A DNA stretch of 60,562 bases from an uncultured Bacteroidota bacterium (GCA_902777005.1 CACYSB010000015.1:1-60562), one strand, 5' to 3'. Numbered from the stretch's first letter, positions 45,581 to 55,291 are shown. Made by a program: numbers and translations. The notes: generated by a model not told the origin, from the letters alone.

Positions 45581-47770
45581 ATGAAGAAGAGATGTCTTGT
45601 CATCCTCCTGCCATTGCTGCTGGCGGCATGTGCAACGAAGCCTGACAAGTTGGAACTGACCGACTGGCAGTTTGAGTACAACGGGCAAGAGTATCCCGCC
45701 GCAGTGCCTGGATTCATCCATACCGACCTGATGGCCAACGGCATCATCGAGGACCCCTACTACGGCACCAACGAGGACTCGGTGCGCTGGGTTGGCGACA
45801 GCGTGTGGTTCTACGGAACCACCATTCGGAAAAGTGAACTGCCTGAAGGAGATTCTCTTTGGCTGGTATTCGAGGGCCTTGCCGGACAAGCATCCCTTGT
45901 TATCAACGGAGAACTCATCTATGTAATGGACAATATGTTCTGCCGGTACAAATTCCTCATCTCCGACTTTTTGCTGGGGTTGTATGACAGCACGCTCAAT
46001 ATTGGACTATCCTTCTGGCCTGTCTCCAATACACACTACGACGAAGAATGCGAAGCCATTCCAGGCGATTCTCTCAAAGAATCCCAATATGGTATCCCTC
46101 TCCCTGAGCGGCGCGCCTTTACCCGCATAGCGCCCTACCAGCAAGGCTGGGACTGGGGCCCAAAGCTGCCCACCTGCGGCATCTGGAAGCGGGTTTATAT
46201 CACCAACAAATCTCAATCAGAACTAAAAGAACCATCAGAAAAAAATTCTTTTCGTTCTTTCAGTTCTGATTGGAATAAAATAGAACTCCGGCAGGAGCAA
46301 GACAGCATCGGCCAGAGCTTCACCTTCTACCGCGACGGCAAGACCATCTTCATCAAAGGTGCCAACTGGATTCCCGTCCATTCGTTCCCCGTCCTCGACA
46401 GCGCCAATCGCGCCCGCTACCGCCACCTGCTCTGCTCCGCCAAGGAGGCGGGATTCAACATGCTGCGTGTTTGGGGCGGCGGCATCTATGAGCACGACTA
46501 CTTCTACGACCTCTGCGACTCGCTGGGCCTCATGGTGTGGCAGGATTTTATATTCGCCGGAACACCTTACCCCGACAGTCCTGATATGCTGCAGAGCATC
46601 CGCGAAGAGGCACGCCAGCAGATAAGCCGTATCGCCAAGCACCCCTGCATCGTCCTCTGGTGCGGCAACAACGAGGTGAAGAACGGCTGGGAAGACTGGG
46701 GTTGGCAGAGCCAATTCAACTGGACGCCCGAGCAGCGCGCCCGCCTGGAGAAAGCTATGGACACCATCTTCGGCTATTCCAGCACTTCCAGCAACACCAG
46801 CACAACCAGCATCCTGTCACAGGCCGTCCGCGACTGCGACCCGCTGCAGCGACCCTATATCACCACTTCGCCGCTCTACGGCTGGGGCCACCCCGAGTGC
46901 GTCACCCACGGCGACAGCCACTACTGGGGCGTCTGGTGGGGCGAGGAGCCCTTTGAGAAATATGCCGAGAAGACCGGCCGCTTCATGTCCGAATATGGCT
47001 TCCAGAGCTACCCCATGCTGTCGACCTTAAAGCGCGTCATCCCTAATGTAGAGCCGTTTCATGAAACGGCTCATGTATACGACAACAACAAAGAGACGTT
47101 TCATGAAACGTCTCTACGGATACCGGCATTGCGTAGCCACCAGAAACACCCTCGCGGCGTACAGATTATCGACAAAGCTATGCGCCAGTACTACGGCTTC
47201 GAAAGCCGCACTCTCTCACTTGATGACTACTGCTACGTCTCACAGCTCCTGCAGGCCTGGGGCGTCGGCTACGGCATCTTCCAGCACATCAAGCAATTTG
47301 TTGTCAGCGGCGACACGCCGTCCCATTGCATGGGCACACTCTATTGGCAACTCAACGACTGCTGGCCGGTGGCCTCCTGGTCCTCCATCGACTACTACGG
47401 CAACTGGAAAGCCCTCCACTACCGCGCACAGGCCCTCTATGCCGACAACGTCGACCTAAGGAAATGGGAACAATACTACAGTGTCTACCCCAAGGACCGC
47501 ACATATCCGGAGCCTAAATACAACATCAGTCAGGCTTGGCAGAGCGACGGCAGCCTCGTGGTCACCATCAAGGCCGAGACCGACCTCTACGACGTCTATA
47601 TCGACACCGACCCTCACATCGACGGCCACTTCAGCCGCAACTTCGTCGACCTCCAAGCCGGCCAGAAACTAACCGCAAAGTTCATCCCCGTCAACCCCAA
47701 TGCCGACGTCAGCGGTGTGAAGATAACAATAAAGACACTAAATGATGTTTACCGTCACAACGGCAAGTAA
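45581..47770 (+). CDS. GH2 beta-mannosidase lipoprotein lacking the usual second domain
   Basis: 729-residue lipoprotein (lipobox LAAC, Cys near residue 17) that should release beta-mannose from mannan or N-glycan fragments. The N-terminal jelly roll ends at CGIWKRVYI near residue 205. The TIM barrel starts at FIKGANWIP near residue 260, has the acid/base Glu of CGNNE (residue 365) and the nucleophile Glu of SEYGFQ (residue 471). In family members about 150 residues separate the first two landmarks; here there are about 55, so the Ig-like second domain is missing. In its place (46211-46272) is a long palindrome. Two more REP-like palindromes (47051-47114) add FHET peptides after the nucleophile. 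The end overlaps rsmG by 16 bases. Confidence 0.87.
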   Translation: MKKRCLVILLPLLLAACATKPDKLELTDWQFEYNGQEYPAAVPGFIHTDLMANGIIEDPYYGTNEDSVRWVGDSVWFYGTTIRKSELPEGDSLWLVFEGLAGQASLVINGELIYVMDNMFCRYKFLISDFLLGLYDSTLNIGLSFWPVSNTHYDEECEAIPGDSLKESQYGIPLPERRAFTRIAPYQQGWDWGPKLPTCGIWKRVYITNKSQSELKEPSEKNSFRSFSSDWNKIELRQEQDSIGQSFTFYRDGKTIFIKGANWIPVHSFPVLDSANRARYRHLLCSAKEAGFNMLRVWGGGIYEHDYFYDLCDSLGLMVWQDFIFAGTPYPDSPDMLQSIREEARQQISRIAKHPCIVLWCGNNEVKNGWEDWGWQSQFNWTPEQRARLEKAMDTIFGYSSTSSNTSTTSILSQAVRDCDPLQRPYITTSPLYGWGHPECVTHGDSHYWGVWWGEEPFEKYAEKTGRFMSEYGFQSYPMLSTLKRVIPNVEPFHETAHVYDNNKETFHETSLRIPALRSHQKHPRGVQIIDKAMRQYYGFESRTLSLDDYCYVSQLLQAWGVGYGIFQHIKQFVVSGDTPSHCMGTLYWQLNDCWPVASWSSIDYYGNWKALHYRAQALYADNVDLRKWEQYYSVYPKDRTYPEPKYNISQAWQSDGSLVVTIKAETDLYDVYIDTDPHIDGHFSRNFVDLQAGQKLTAKFIPVNPNADVSGVKITIKTLNDVYRHNGK
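46211..46272. repeat. Long palindromic element inside the mannosidase gene
   Basis: Arm CAATCAGAACTAAAAGAAC (46214-46232) pairs with 46254-46272 with one G-T wobble, around a 21-base A/T-rich centre. It is in frame and encodes about 21 polar residues rich in Ser and Glu. The left half is also at 23849-23879. Confidence 0.85.
47051..47072. repeat. 22-bp REP-like perfect palindrome in a coding region (copy 2)
   Basis: Half-site GAGCCGTTTCA followed by its exact complement, preceded by GTA. Compared with copies 1 and 3 the fourth base of each arm is changed so that pairing is kept. It encodes E-P-F-H-E-T. Confidence 0.85.
47093..47114. repeat. 22-bp REP-like perfect palindrome in a coding region (copy 3)
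   Basis: Identical to copy 1 at 15797-15818, followed by TAC. It lies only 20 bases after copy 2 and in the same translational frame, encoding E-T-F-H-E-T. Confidence 0.85.
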
Positions 47771-48375
47771 ATGACCTTCTTGGTTTCGAAGAACTCCTCT
47801 TCGAACCATTCGCTGATGTCCCAGGTCTTCACTTTGTGACGGAAGGGGAAGAGCTCGTTGGTGAGGTCGCCGCCCTTCAGATAGAGGATGCCGTTGCGCA
47901 GCGTGTTGTACTGCGTCTTTGAAATCTTCTTCTTCACCCACGGCACAAACTCGCCCAGCGTGGTGACAGCACGCGAGACCACAAAGTCGTACTCGCCGTC
48001 CAGCTGCTCTGCCCTAATCTGCATAGCCTTTGTGTTCGTCAACCCGAGACGCTCAACAACGTCGCTCACCACCTTGATCTTCTTGCCTATTGAGTCAATC
48101 AGCGTGAAGCGCGCGTCGGGAAACATGATGGCCAGTGGCACTCCGGGGAATCCGCCGCCGGTACCCACATCAAGCACCTCGCTCATAGGGGCGAATTGCA
48201 TCACCTTGGCTATTGCCAGCGAATGCAACACATGGTGCTCGTAGAAATGCTCCATGTCCTTGCGGGATATAACGTTGATCTGCGCATTCCACTCCTCGTA
48301 CAAAGGCAACAGAGCGGCGAACTGTTCACGTTGCCGCTCCGTAAGTTCCGGGAAATATTTAAGTATAATATCCAC
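47755..48375 (-). CDS. rsmG: 16S rRNA (guanine-527-N7) methyltransferase RsmG
   Basis: SAM-dependent methyltransferase of 206 residues acting on 16S rRNA. The SAM-binding loop is VLDVGTGGGFPGVPLA near residue 68, followed by FTLIDSIGKKIKVV and VSRAVTTLGEFVPW. The N-terminus (FPELTERQREQFAALLPLYEEWNAQINVISRKD) is typical. It converges on the mannosidase gene with a 16-base overlap and lies 16 bases downstream of rpoD. Confidence 0.95.
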   Translation of the reverse strand: MDIILKYFPELTERQREQFAALLPLYEEWNAQINVISRKDMEHFYEHHVLHSLAIAKVMQFAPMSEVLDVGTGGGFPGVPLAIMFPDARFTLIDSIGKKIKVVSDVVERLGLTNTKAMQIRAEQLDGEYDFVVSRAVTTLGEFVPWVKKKISKTQYNTLRNGILYLKGGDLTNELFPFRHKVKTWDISEWFEEEFFETKKVIYLPL

Positions 48376-48391
48376 TACTCAACAATAACCA

Positions 48392-49252
48392 TTACAGGTA
48401 TGCTTTCAGGTGCTTGCTCTTCGAGCTGGTCTTCAGGCGCTTGATACCTTTCTCCTTAATCTGGCGCACACGCTCACGGGTCAGGTTAAACTTCATGGCT
48501 ATCTCATCCAGGCTCAGCGGGTGCGGCTGACCTATGCCGAAGTACATCCTTATCACCTCGCGCTCTATCTCCGTCAGCGTCGACAGGCAGCGCTCAATCT
48601 CCTGCGAAAGGCTCTCCTGCATCAGCTTGTCGTCTGTCGGCGGCGTATCTTCGTTAGGCAGCACGTCGACAAAGTTCACATCCTCGTCGCTCGCCAACGG
48701 CGCATCGATACTCACATGGCGGCCGCTGATACCCATGATGGCCTTGATCTTATCCTCCGGGATGTCCAGCATCTCGGCCAGCTCCTCCTCCGATGGCGGA
48801 CGCTCCAGCTGCTGTTCCAGTTTGCTAATCTCTTTCTTCAGCTTGTTGAGTGCTCCCAGCTGGTTGCTCGGCAGACGCACTATGCGGCTGTTCTCGGCAA
48901 TGGCCTGCAGGATGCTCTGGCGTATCCACCACACGGCATAGCTGATGAACTTGAAGCCGCGCGTCTCATCGAAGCGCTTGGCGGCCTTGATGAGACCCAC
49001 ATTACCCTCGTTGATGAGGTCGGGCAGACTCAAGCCCTGGTTCTGGTATTGCTTGGCCACAGAGACAACAAACCTCAGGTTGGCCTTGGTCAGGCGTTCC
49101 AGTGCCGCCTGGTCGCCCTGCTTGATGCGCTGCGCCAGCTGCACCTCCTGCTCGGGCGTCAGCAGCTCCTCGCTGCAGATGTCCTGCAGGTATTTATCCA
49201 GTGACTTTATGTCGCGGTTGGTGATGGAATGTGTAATCTTCAGTTGTCTCAT
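48392..49252 (-). CDS. rpoD: Primary sigma factor RpoD (Bacteroidetes short form)
   Basis: 286-residue sigma-70 lacking the long N-terminal region, as in Bacteroides. Regions are visible in order: 1.2 ([20 protein letters not shown]), 2 ([26 protein letters not shown] and [15 protein letters not shown]), 3 ([13 protein letters not shown]) and 4 ([14 protein letters not shown] with [16 protein letters not shown]). It recognises the TTTG/TAnnTTTG promoters seen elsewhere in the window. It lies just upstream of rsmG. Confidence 0.96.
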   Translation of the reverse strand: MRQLKITHSITNRDIKSLDKYLQDICSEELLTPEQEVQLAQRIKQGDQAALERLTKANLRFVVSVAKQYQNQGLSLPDLINEGNVGLIKAAKRFDETRGFKFISYAVWWIRQSILQAIAENSRIVRLPSNQLGALNKLKKEISKLEQQLERPPSEEELAEMLDIPEDKIKAIMGISGRHVSIDAPLASDEDVNFVDVLPNEDTPPTDDKLMQESLSQEIERCLSTLTEIEREVIRMYFGIGQPHPLSLDEIAMKFNLTRERVRQIKEKGIKRLKTSSKSKHLKAYL

Positions 49253-49445
49253 AGGCCAGCTCTCTTACTTTATTTTACCTCAATAACGGATATTTATTGT
49301 TTTTGTTTCATGCACTATAACTTTTTTTTTGGAAAATTATTTTGCCCCGCCGGAAATTTATTACGAAAGATGTGGTAATTTTGCATCCGGAAACAATAAT
49401 CATGCCTTCGTGGCGTTATAGTAACAAACAATAAAAAAATATACA

Positions 49446-49904
49446 ATGAAAAAGATCACCATTTTCGCCATCGTGGCAGCCGTATGTGCGACATTCTTTC
49501 TGACTTCCTGCAGCAAGGACATCAACACGCGCACGGCCAACTTCACCATCACCAACGACATGTGGGAACAGCGTTCCGACAACAACTACTACTGCGACTT
49601 CGAGTGGAGTGCCATCACTGACGACGCCCTTTCCGTGGGCAATGTCAACGCTTATCTAATCCTCAGTGCCAACAGCACCGACTACCAGGAGCCCCTGCCC
49701 TATGTCTATCTGCGTAACTGGACTCTCACCGACCCCGCCACCGGAGCCCCCTATCAGGTCTACCAGCCCGTCAACGTACGCTTCGACATCTACCGCGGCC
49801 ACATCACCTTCATGGTCAGTGACCTCGGCGATCTGCTGACGCTTCCCAACGAACTCAAGACCATGCGCTTCCGCGGCGTGGTGACATACCCTGTCGAATA
49901 CTAA
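49446..49904 (+). CDS. Small lipoprotein of unknown function
   Basis: 152 residues with a lipoprotein signal (MKKITIFAIVAAVCATFFLTSC, lipid Cys at residue 22). The mature part is beta-rich with conserved-looking aromatic residues (NDMWEQRSDNNYYCDFEWSAI). It resembles short hypothetical lipoproteins of Bacteroidales, but no named family was recognised. A TAATTTTG -7 box at 49376-49383 precedes it, and a strong terminator follows, so it is a single-gene transcript. Confidence 0.75.
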   Translation: MKKITIFAIVAAVCATFFLTSCSKDINTRTANFTITNDMWEQRSDNNYYCDFEWSAITDDALSVGNVNAYLILSANSTDYQEPLPYVYLRNWTLTDPATGAPYQVYQPVNVRFDIYRGHITFMVSDLGDLLTLPNELKTMRFRGVVTYPVEY

Positions 49905-49922
49905 TCATAGACAAGATAAAAG

Positions 49923-49956
49923 ACAGAGGGCCGCAACTGATGTTGCGGCCCTCTGT
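49923..49956. terminator. Bidirectional rho-independent terminator
   Basis: A 15-bp perfect stem (49923-49937 with 49942-49956, loop TGAT) followed by eight T on the plus strand. It separates the converging lipoprotein and folD genes. Confidence 0.92.
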
Positions 49957-49961
49957 TTTTT

Positions 49962-50831
49962 TTATCTGCGCTTGTAAGCTTTCAGTGTGTTCTCAAGCAG
50001 GCTCACTATCGTCAGCGGGCCCACGCCGCCAGGCACCGGGGTCACCCAGCTGCACTTGGCGTCAACCTCCGAGTGCTTCACGTCGCCGATGACGCGGTAG
50101 CCGTTCTTCTTCGTGGCATCCTCCACGCGGTGGATGCCCACATCCACCAGCACGGCGCCGTCCTTCACCATGTCGGCGGTGACGAACTCGGCCTTGCCGA
50201 TGGCCACAACCAATATGTCGGCCTGCAGGCACAGTTCCTTGAGGTTCTTGGTTTTGCTGTGGCACATCGTCACCGTGCAGTCGAAGCCCTTGCGGCTCAA
50301 CAGGTTTGCAGCAGGGGTGCCGACGATATTCGAACGGCCCAGCACCACACAGTGCTTGCCCGCCGTCTCAATGTTATAGCGCTTCAGCAGCGTGCAGATA
50401 CCCATCGGCGTGGCCGGCACGAAGCACTCCTCGCCAAGCACCATGCGCCCGATGTTGATAGGCGTAAAACCGTCAACGTCCTTGTCGGGCGATATGGCAT
50501 TGATGATGTTCTGCTCGTTGATATGCTTTGGCAGCGGCAGCTGCACTATGAAGCCGTCGATGTCGGGGTCGTTGTTGAGGAACGCTATCGTCTCCAGCAG
50601 CTGCTCCTCGGTGGTGCTCTCCGGCATACGGTATACACTCGACGTGAAGCCCACCTCGTGGCTGGCCTTCTCCTTGTTGGCGACGTAGGTCTTGCTGGCC
50701 CCGTCCTCGCCCACGATTACAGCGGCCAAGTGCGGCGCACGGTGTCCCTGAGCGGTCAGGTTGCGCACCTCGTTGGCTATCTCATCTTTGATCTGCAAGG
50801 CCATCGCCTTGCCATCCAATAACTGTACCAT
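49962..50831 (-). CDS. folD: Bifunctional methylene-THF dehydrogenase/methenyl-THF cyclohydrolase
   Basis: Interconverts 5,10-methylene- and 10-formyl-tetrahydrofolate. Motifs: [17 protein letters not shown] with the catalytic Lys, [24 protein letters not shown] and the NADP site [11 protein letters not shown], ending with [12 protein letters not shown]. At 289 residues it is full length. It lies 14 bases after ffh on the same strand and ends at the shared terminator. Confidence 0.96.
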   Translation of the reverse strand: MVQLLDGKAMALQIKDEIANEVRNLTAQGHRAPHLAAVIVGEDGASKTYVANKEKASHEVGFTSSVYRMPESTTEEQLLETIAFLNNDPDIDGFIVQLPLPKHINEQNIINAISPDKDVDGFTPINIGRMVLGEECFVPATPMGICTLLKRYNIETAGKHCVVLGRSNIVGTPAANLLSRKGFDCTVTMCHSKTKNLKELCLQADILVVAIGKAEFVTADMVKDGAVLVDVGIHRVEDATKKNGYRVIGDVKHSEVDAKCSWVTPVPGGVGPLTIVSLLENTLKAYKRR

Positions 50832-50845
50832 ATATATGTGTGTGT

Positions 50846-52162
50846 TTATCTTCTTCTCATCGGCATCTTACCGCCGTTCTTGCTCACCATCTTCATCATC
50901 TTGCGCGTGTCCTCGAACTGCTTGAGGAAGCGGTTGAGTTCTTGTATCGAGCGACCACTGCCTGCGGCTATGCGTTGCTTGCGGCTGCCGTTCAGGCAGC
51001 TGGGGTTCTGGCGCTCATAGGGCGTCATTGAGCCTATCATGGCCTCTATCGGCTTGAAGGCGTCGTCGCTAATCTCCACGTTCTGCGTCAGCTTGCCCAT
51101 GCCCGGTATCATGCCTATCAGGTCCTTCATCGAACCCATCTTCTTTATCTGCGCCAACTGCGACAGGAAGTCGTCGAAGTTGTACTCGTTGCGCATCAAC
51201 TTCTTCGATATCTTCCTCGCCTCTTCCTCGTCATACTGCGCCTCGGCCCTCTCCACCAGACTCACCACATCGCCCATGCCGAGTATTCGGTTGGCCATAC
51301 GGTCGGGGTGGAACACGTCGAGGGCGTCCATCTTCTCGCCCACGCCGACAAACTTTATGGGCTTCTGCACCGTGTAGCGTATCGTCAGTGCCGCACCGCC
51401 GCGCGTGTCGCCGTCCAGCTTGGTCAGCACCACGCCGTCGAAGTCAATCCTGTCGTTGAAGGCCTTGGCGGTGTTCACGGCATCCTGACCGGTCATCGAG
51501 TCGACCACGAAGAGTGTCTCCTGCGGCTGCAACTCACGCTTCAGGGCCGCTATCTCGTCCATCATCTGCTCGTCGACAGCCAGTCGGCCGGCGGTATCGA
51601 CGATGACCACGTTGATGCCCTTCAGCTTCGCTTCGCGGATAGCATTCTTGGCAATCTCCACCGGGTTATTATTACCCAGCTCTGTGTAGACAGGCACCTG
51701 CACCTGCTCGCCCAGCGTCTGCAACTGGCTGATAGCTGCGGGGCGGTACACGTCGCCAGCCACCAGCATCACATTCTTGCCACGCTTGGTCTTCAGCATG
51801 TTGGCCAGCTTGGCGCTGAAGGTGGTCTTACCGGAACCCTGCAGACCTGCGATGAGGACAATGGCCGGCTGACCTTTGATGTTGATATCCACGGCCTCCG
51901 AGCCCATCAGCTCCGTCAGCTTCTCGTGGACAATCTTCACCATCAGCTGGCCAGGCTCGATGCTCGTGATAACATTGCGGCCCAGAGCCTCTGCCTTCAC
52001 CTTGTCGGTAAACTCCTTGGCTATCGGGTAACTCACATCGGCGTCCAGCAGAGCCTTGCGCACCTCCTTGACGGTCTCCGCAATGTTAATATCAGTGATA
52101 CTCCCCTTACCGCGGAGAGTATGTAACGCTTTCTCTATCTTACTACTAAGGTTCTCGAACAT
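50846..52162 (-). CDS. ffh: Signal recognition particle protein Ffh
   Basis: SRP54 GTPase that binds signal sequences and targets ribosomes to the membrane. The N-domain precedes a G-domain with P-loop GLQGSGKTT near residue 109, [13 protein letters not shown] and [10 protein letters not shown]. The methionine-rich M-domain ([28 protein letters not shown]) closes the protein at 438 residues. A TAAATTTG -7 box (complement, 52190-52197) lies 27 bases upstream. Confidence 0.96.
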   Translation of the reverse strand: MFENLSSKIEKALHTLRGKGSITDINIAETVKEVRKALLDADVSYPIAKEFTDKVKAEALGRNVITSIEPGQLMVKIVHEKLTELMGSEAVDINIKGQPAIVLIAGLQGSGKTTFSAKLANMLKTKRGKNVMLVAGDVYRPAAISQLQTLGEQVQVPVYTELGNNNPVEIAKNAIREAKLKGINVVIVDTAGRLAVDEQMMDEIAALKRELQPQETLFVVDSMTGQDAVNTAKAFNDRIDFDGVVLTKLDGDTRGGAALTIRYTVQKPIKFVGVGEKMDALDVFHPDRMANRILGMGDVVSLVERAEAQYDEEEARKISKKLMRNEYNFDDFLSQLAQIKKMGSMKDLIGMIPGMGKLTQNVEISDDAFKPIEAMIGSMTPYERQNPSCLNGSRKQRIAAGSGRSIQELNRFLKQFEDTRKMMKMVSKNGGKMPMRRR

Positions 52163-52272
52163 AGTCTACACTACATATTTTTCCGTGTGCAAATTTACAA
52201 AAATAATTCCATATAAGAGAACTTTTTTTCACCAGAAGCACCTCTCCATACACGCTCCACTATAGCTCCAGT

Positions 52273-52396
52273 GGCGCGCGATGGATTGGTCTTTTTAAAG
52301 CTCCTGCAGATTGTAAAAGATTGTAAAAGAAAGCCCCTGCGGTGTATCCGCAGGGGCCATATCCCATTAGGGCATATCGTCCAATAACTCACGGCG
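52273..52396 (-). repeat. Shared BspA 3' cassette (copy 2)
   Basis: From the stop codon of BspA-like gene 2 through the terminator to the GCGCGCGATGGATTGG word. It aligns base for base with 23999-24119 apart from scattered changes, and its stop-proximal 65 bases align with 57645-57711. It includes the repeated word GATTGTAAAA. Confidence 0.85.
52333..52357 (-). terminator. Rho-independent terminator of BspA-like gene 2
   Basis: A 10-bp perfect stem, GCCCCTGCGG and CCGCAGGGGC, with loop TGTAT, followed on the minus strand by TTTCTTTT. Confidence 0.92.
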
Positions 52397-55036
52397 TCAC
52401 CTAATCACCACCACCTTGCGGGCGGGGAGATTGCCGACCTTGACCAGATAGACACCTATCGGCAATGCGTTATTGTTCATCTGCTGACCAATCATATTGA
52501 ACACTCTTACAGGCTCTTCTTTAATCCCAAGCACCTTAACTTGTCCATTTTCAACATATACTGTGATACTGCTTTCATCAACACCCGATATTCCCTGTGT
52601 CGCGCTTTCGAAATAGGCGGTATAGGTAATATCGGCCGTCACCGTCACAGTACGAACGGAATGCGTGTCGTTGTCATTCCAGCGCAGGAAACGGTAGCCG
52701 TTATTGGGGATTGCCTGAAGGGTAACCGTCTCGCCTTCTGCCACCGTAGCCGATGTACTGCCGTTCACTGTAGCACTACCCATTGATGGGCTAGCGCTGG
52801 TGACGGTGACAGTATACTGTGCAGGCTCATCAGCCGCGAAGATTGCAAACAGTTCGGTGTCATTGTTCACTACCAGTGAGCGAGGATTCTGTGTATTGCC
52901 GTCGCTCCAGCTCACGAAGTGGAAACCATCGTAAGCCGTTGCCGAGAATTGTGCTTGATGATTGGTGCAGTCGGGCTGTGTTATGATAGAAACGAAGCCC
53001 ATGTTGGGATCTTGCGGGGTGACCGAGAAAGAGTAGAACTGGCCTGAGATATTAGTGAAGAAGCCCCAATAAGCAGCATTCTGATAAGCCACCACGCTGT
53101 TGCATGGTACCGATACTGGGATACTTGTGTTAAAGTCGGTGAATGGATTGCTTGTCGATGTCGGAGGCACGGCCGCACGGACGTTCATGCGTAGCACAGC
53201 GTTACAACCACTGAATGCCGTTGGGGAAATGGTCTGCACACCACTGCCAAGGGTAATGTTGGTGATATGATTGCAGCCCAAGAATGTACCGTCTGGGATG
53301 TTTGTAATGCCGTTGCCTATTATTACCGTCGTTAACGCCCAACAACCAGAAAACACCTCTGTTCCCATCGTCGAGACACCATTGCCAATCGAAACAGATG
53401 TAATACCATTACAATTTTGGAAAGCATAATTGCCAATGCTTGTGACGGAGTTCGGTATGGTAACAGATGTCAAGCCGGTACAGTAACTGAAGGCATAATT
53501 GCCAATGCTTGTGACGGAGTTCGGGATGGAGACAGAGGTTAGGACGGTACATCTGTTGAAAGCATTGATACCTATGCTGGTAACGCTGTCACCTATAATG
53601 ACGGTGGCGAGTCTGCTCCTATTTGTAATGGCTGATGGAACGTCAGCCGAACAATTGTAACTCAGGAAGGAAATGGTATCGTCTCGAAATGCGTATTCTC
53701 CAATAGATGTGAGCCCATAACCAATAGTCAAAGAATCCAACTGGCAGCCAGCGAAAGCATAACTACCGATGGAGTTGACACTGTTGGGAATGGTTACTGA
53801 AGTCAGACCAATACAGTTCCGGAAAGCGTAGTTACCTATAGATGTGACAGAATTAGGTATTGTCACTGACACCAAGTTACTGTCATAATCGAATGCTTGT
53901 CTTCCTATACTATCCAAAGCGTTTGGCAACGTAACCATTGTTAGGCCATTGCACCATCCGAATGCACGGTCACATATACACACAACCGAAGATGGTATAT
54001 TTATTGATGTGAGTCCCGAAAGAACAAAAGTGGCTGTACGGATTGTGTCAAGATTATTGGGCAGAGTAATGGAGGTAAGATTAGTTGTACCACGGAAAGC
54101 CCAATCACCAATGTACGTTACTGTGTTTGGAATATTTATAGATGACAAGCTACTGCAATCATAAAATGCAGAATAGCCTATTTGAGTAAGCGTGTTTGGC
54201 AATGTTACAGAAGTGATATTTGTGCATCCATTAAATGCTCCTCCCGCTATTTTGGTTATTCCTGTCGGGATAGCATATGCTCCACTATATGATGTGGGCA
54301 TATAGGCGAAATATGTGCTGTTATAAACAGGTGAGGTTAGACCTGTACAACCATAGAAAGCATAGTTACCAAATTCATTGACAGAGTTTGGAATTGTAAG
54401 TGATGTGAGTCCAGTGCAGTTATAGAAAGCATTTGCACCAATAAAGGTGACGGTGTTTGGAATATTGACGGATATCAATCCACTGCATTCATAAAATGCA
54501 CCTCCTGCTATTTGGGTTATTCCTTCCGGAATAGTATATGCTCCACTATATGATGTGGGCATATAGGCGAAACATGTGTTGTTGTAGACGGGAGACGTAA
54601 GACCTGTACAACCATAGAAAGCGTAGTTTCCAATTTCGGTAACAGAGTTCGGAATATTGATAGATGTCATACCACTACAGTATGTAAAAGCATAGCTATA
54701 TATTTTTGTAACAGTATTTGGTATGGTAACAGATGTCAGGCCATTGCATCCATAGAAGGCTGCAGATCTAATCTCAACAACTGTATATTGCAACCCATTA
54801 TACGTCACACTCGCAGGAATGGTTATGGCTCCAGTCGGCTTCGTGTATCCATCATAACCTTGACTATAGGTCCCAGTCCAGTTTGGACAAACAATTATAG
54901 CCCCAGAAGCATTATCATTTAGCCTGCAATAAAGGGTTTTGCCTTCCACCGTAGTGGTAGTGAATGTGTAGTTGATGTCACACCAAGCTGGTGTTGATGC
55001 CAACAAAGCCACTAAAATTAATAATATTTTTTTCAT
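52397..55036 (-). CDS. BspA-like LRR_5 surface protein with T9SS sorting domain (copy 2)
   Basis: 879-residue exported protein with a signal peptide (KKILLILVALLASTPAWC), a short N-terminal domain and about 20 LRR_5 repeats ([20 protein letters not shown] type) to about residue 640. Two InlB-like repeats follow (GFHFVSWSDGNTQNPRSL; GYRFLRWNDNDTHSVRTV), then a T9SS sorting tail ([19 protein letters not shown] ... [10 protein letters not shown]). A block containing YMPTSYSGAY is duplicated with a 261-bp offset, so the LRR tract has grown by tandem duplication. The promoter at 55292-55322 gives a structured leader of about 250 bases. Confidence 0.88.
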   Translation of the reverse strand: MKKILLILVALLASTPAWCDINYTFTTTTVEGKTLYCRLNDNASGAIIVCPNWTGTYSQGYDGYTKPTGAITIPASVTYNGLQYTVVEIRSAAFYGCNGLTSVTIPNTVTKIYSYAFTYCSGMTSINIPNSVTEIGNYAFYGCTGLTSPVYNNTCFAYMPTSYSGAYTIPEGITQIAGGAFYECSGLISVNIPNTVTFIGANAFYNCTGLTSLTIPNSVNEFGNYAFYGCTGLTSPVYNSTYFAYMPTSYSGAYAIPTGITKIAGGAFNGCTNITSVTLPNTLTQIGYSAFYDCSSLSSINIPNTVTYIGDWAFRGTTNLTSITLPNNLDTIRTATFVLSGLTSINIPSSVVCICDRAFGWCNGLTMVTLPNALDSIGRQAFDYDSNLVSVTIPNSVTSIGNYAFRNCIGLTSVTIPNSVNSIGSYAFAGCQLDSLTIGYGLTSIGEYAFRDDTISFLSYNCSADVPSAITNRSRLATVIIGDSVTSIGINAFNRCTVLTSVSIPNSVTSIGNYAFSYCTGLTSVTIPNSVTSIGNYAFQNCNGITSVSIGNGVSTMGTEVFSGCWALTTVIIGNGITNIPDGTFLGCNHITNITLGSGVQTISPTAFSGCNAVLRMNVRAAVPPTSTSNPFTDFNTSIPVSVPCNSVVAYQNAAYWGFFTNISGQFYSFSVTPQDPNMGFVSIITQPDCTNHQAQFSATAYDGFHFVSWSDGNTQNPRSLVVNNDTELFAIFAADEPAQYTVTVTSASPSMGSATVNGSTSATVAEGETVTLQAIPNNGYRFLRWNDNDTHSVRTVTVTADITYTAYFESATQGISGVDESSITVYVENGQVKVLGIKEEPVRVFNMIGQQMNNNALPIGVYLVKVGNLPARKVVVIR

Positions 55037-55110
55037 AATATTTATTGTTTAAAGGGTTAATACTTTCTGTTCAATAAACACATAAAAAAGAAGCGCGGAC
55101 ATCTAACTTT

Positions 55111-55237
55111 CGTTACTTACGCGTAACGTTGGTCTTCTTTTACGGCGGCATTCGAATCCGCCATCAGGTGCATGCACCAGCGCACCGAAAGGTGCGTTCG
55201 CCGCTTCGCTATCGGAAGCCAAAACCGTTTGGCTTCC
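55111..55237 (-). promoter_or_regulatory. Five-hairpin structured 5' leader of BspA-like gene 2
   Basis: Five consecutive inverted repeats: CGTTAC/GTAACG (55111-55127), GGCGG/CCGCC (55144-55162), the palindrome GGTGCATGCACC (55167-55178), CGCACC-GAAA-GGTGCG (55181-55196, a GNRA-type loop on the plus strand) and a 10-bp stem starting GGAAGCCAAA (55214-55237). All lie between the predicted transcription start (about 55285) and the start codon (55036). Function unknown; no known riboswitch was recognised. Confidence 0.6.
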
Positions 55238-55291
55238 TTCGCGTCTACAACGTCTTATTTATATGTCTGTCATCCCTAACGAATGACGGTG

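Noticed and set aside
55144..55196. tRNA-like sequence with a TTCGAATCC T-loop
   Set aside because: No acceptor stem, anticodon arm or 5-bp T-stem can be formed; the sequence is explained by consecutive hairpins.
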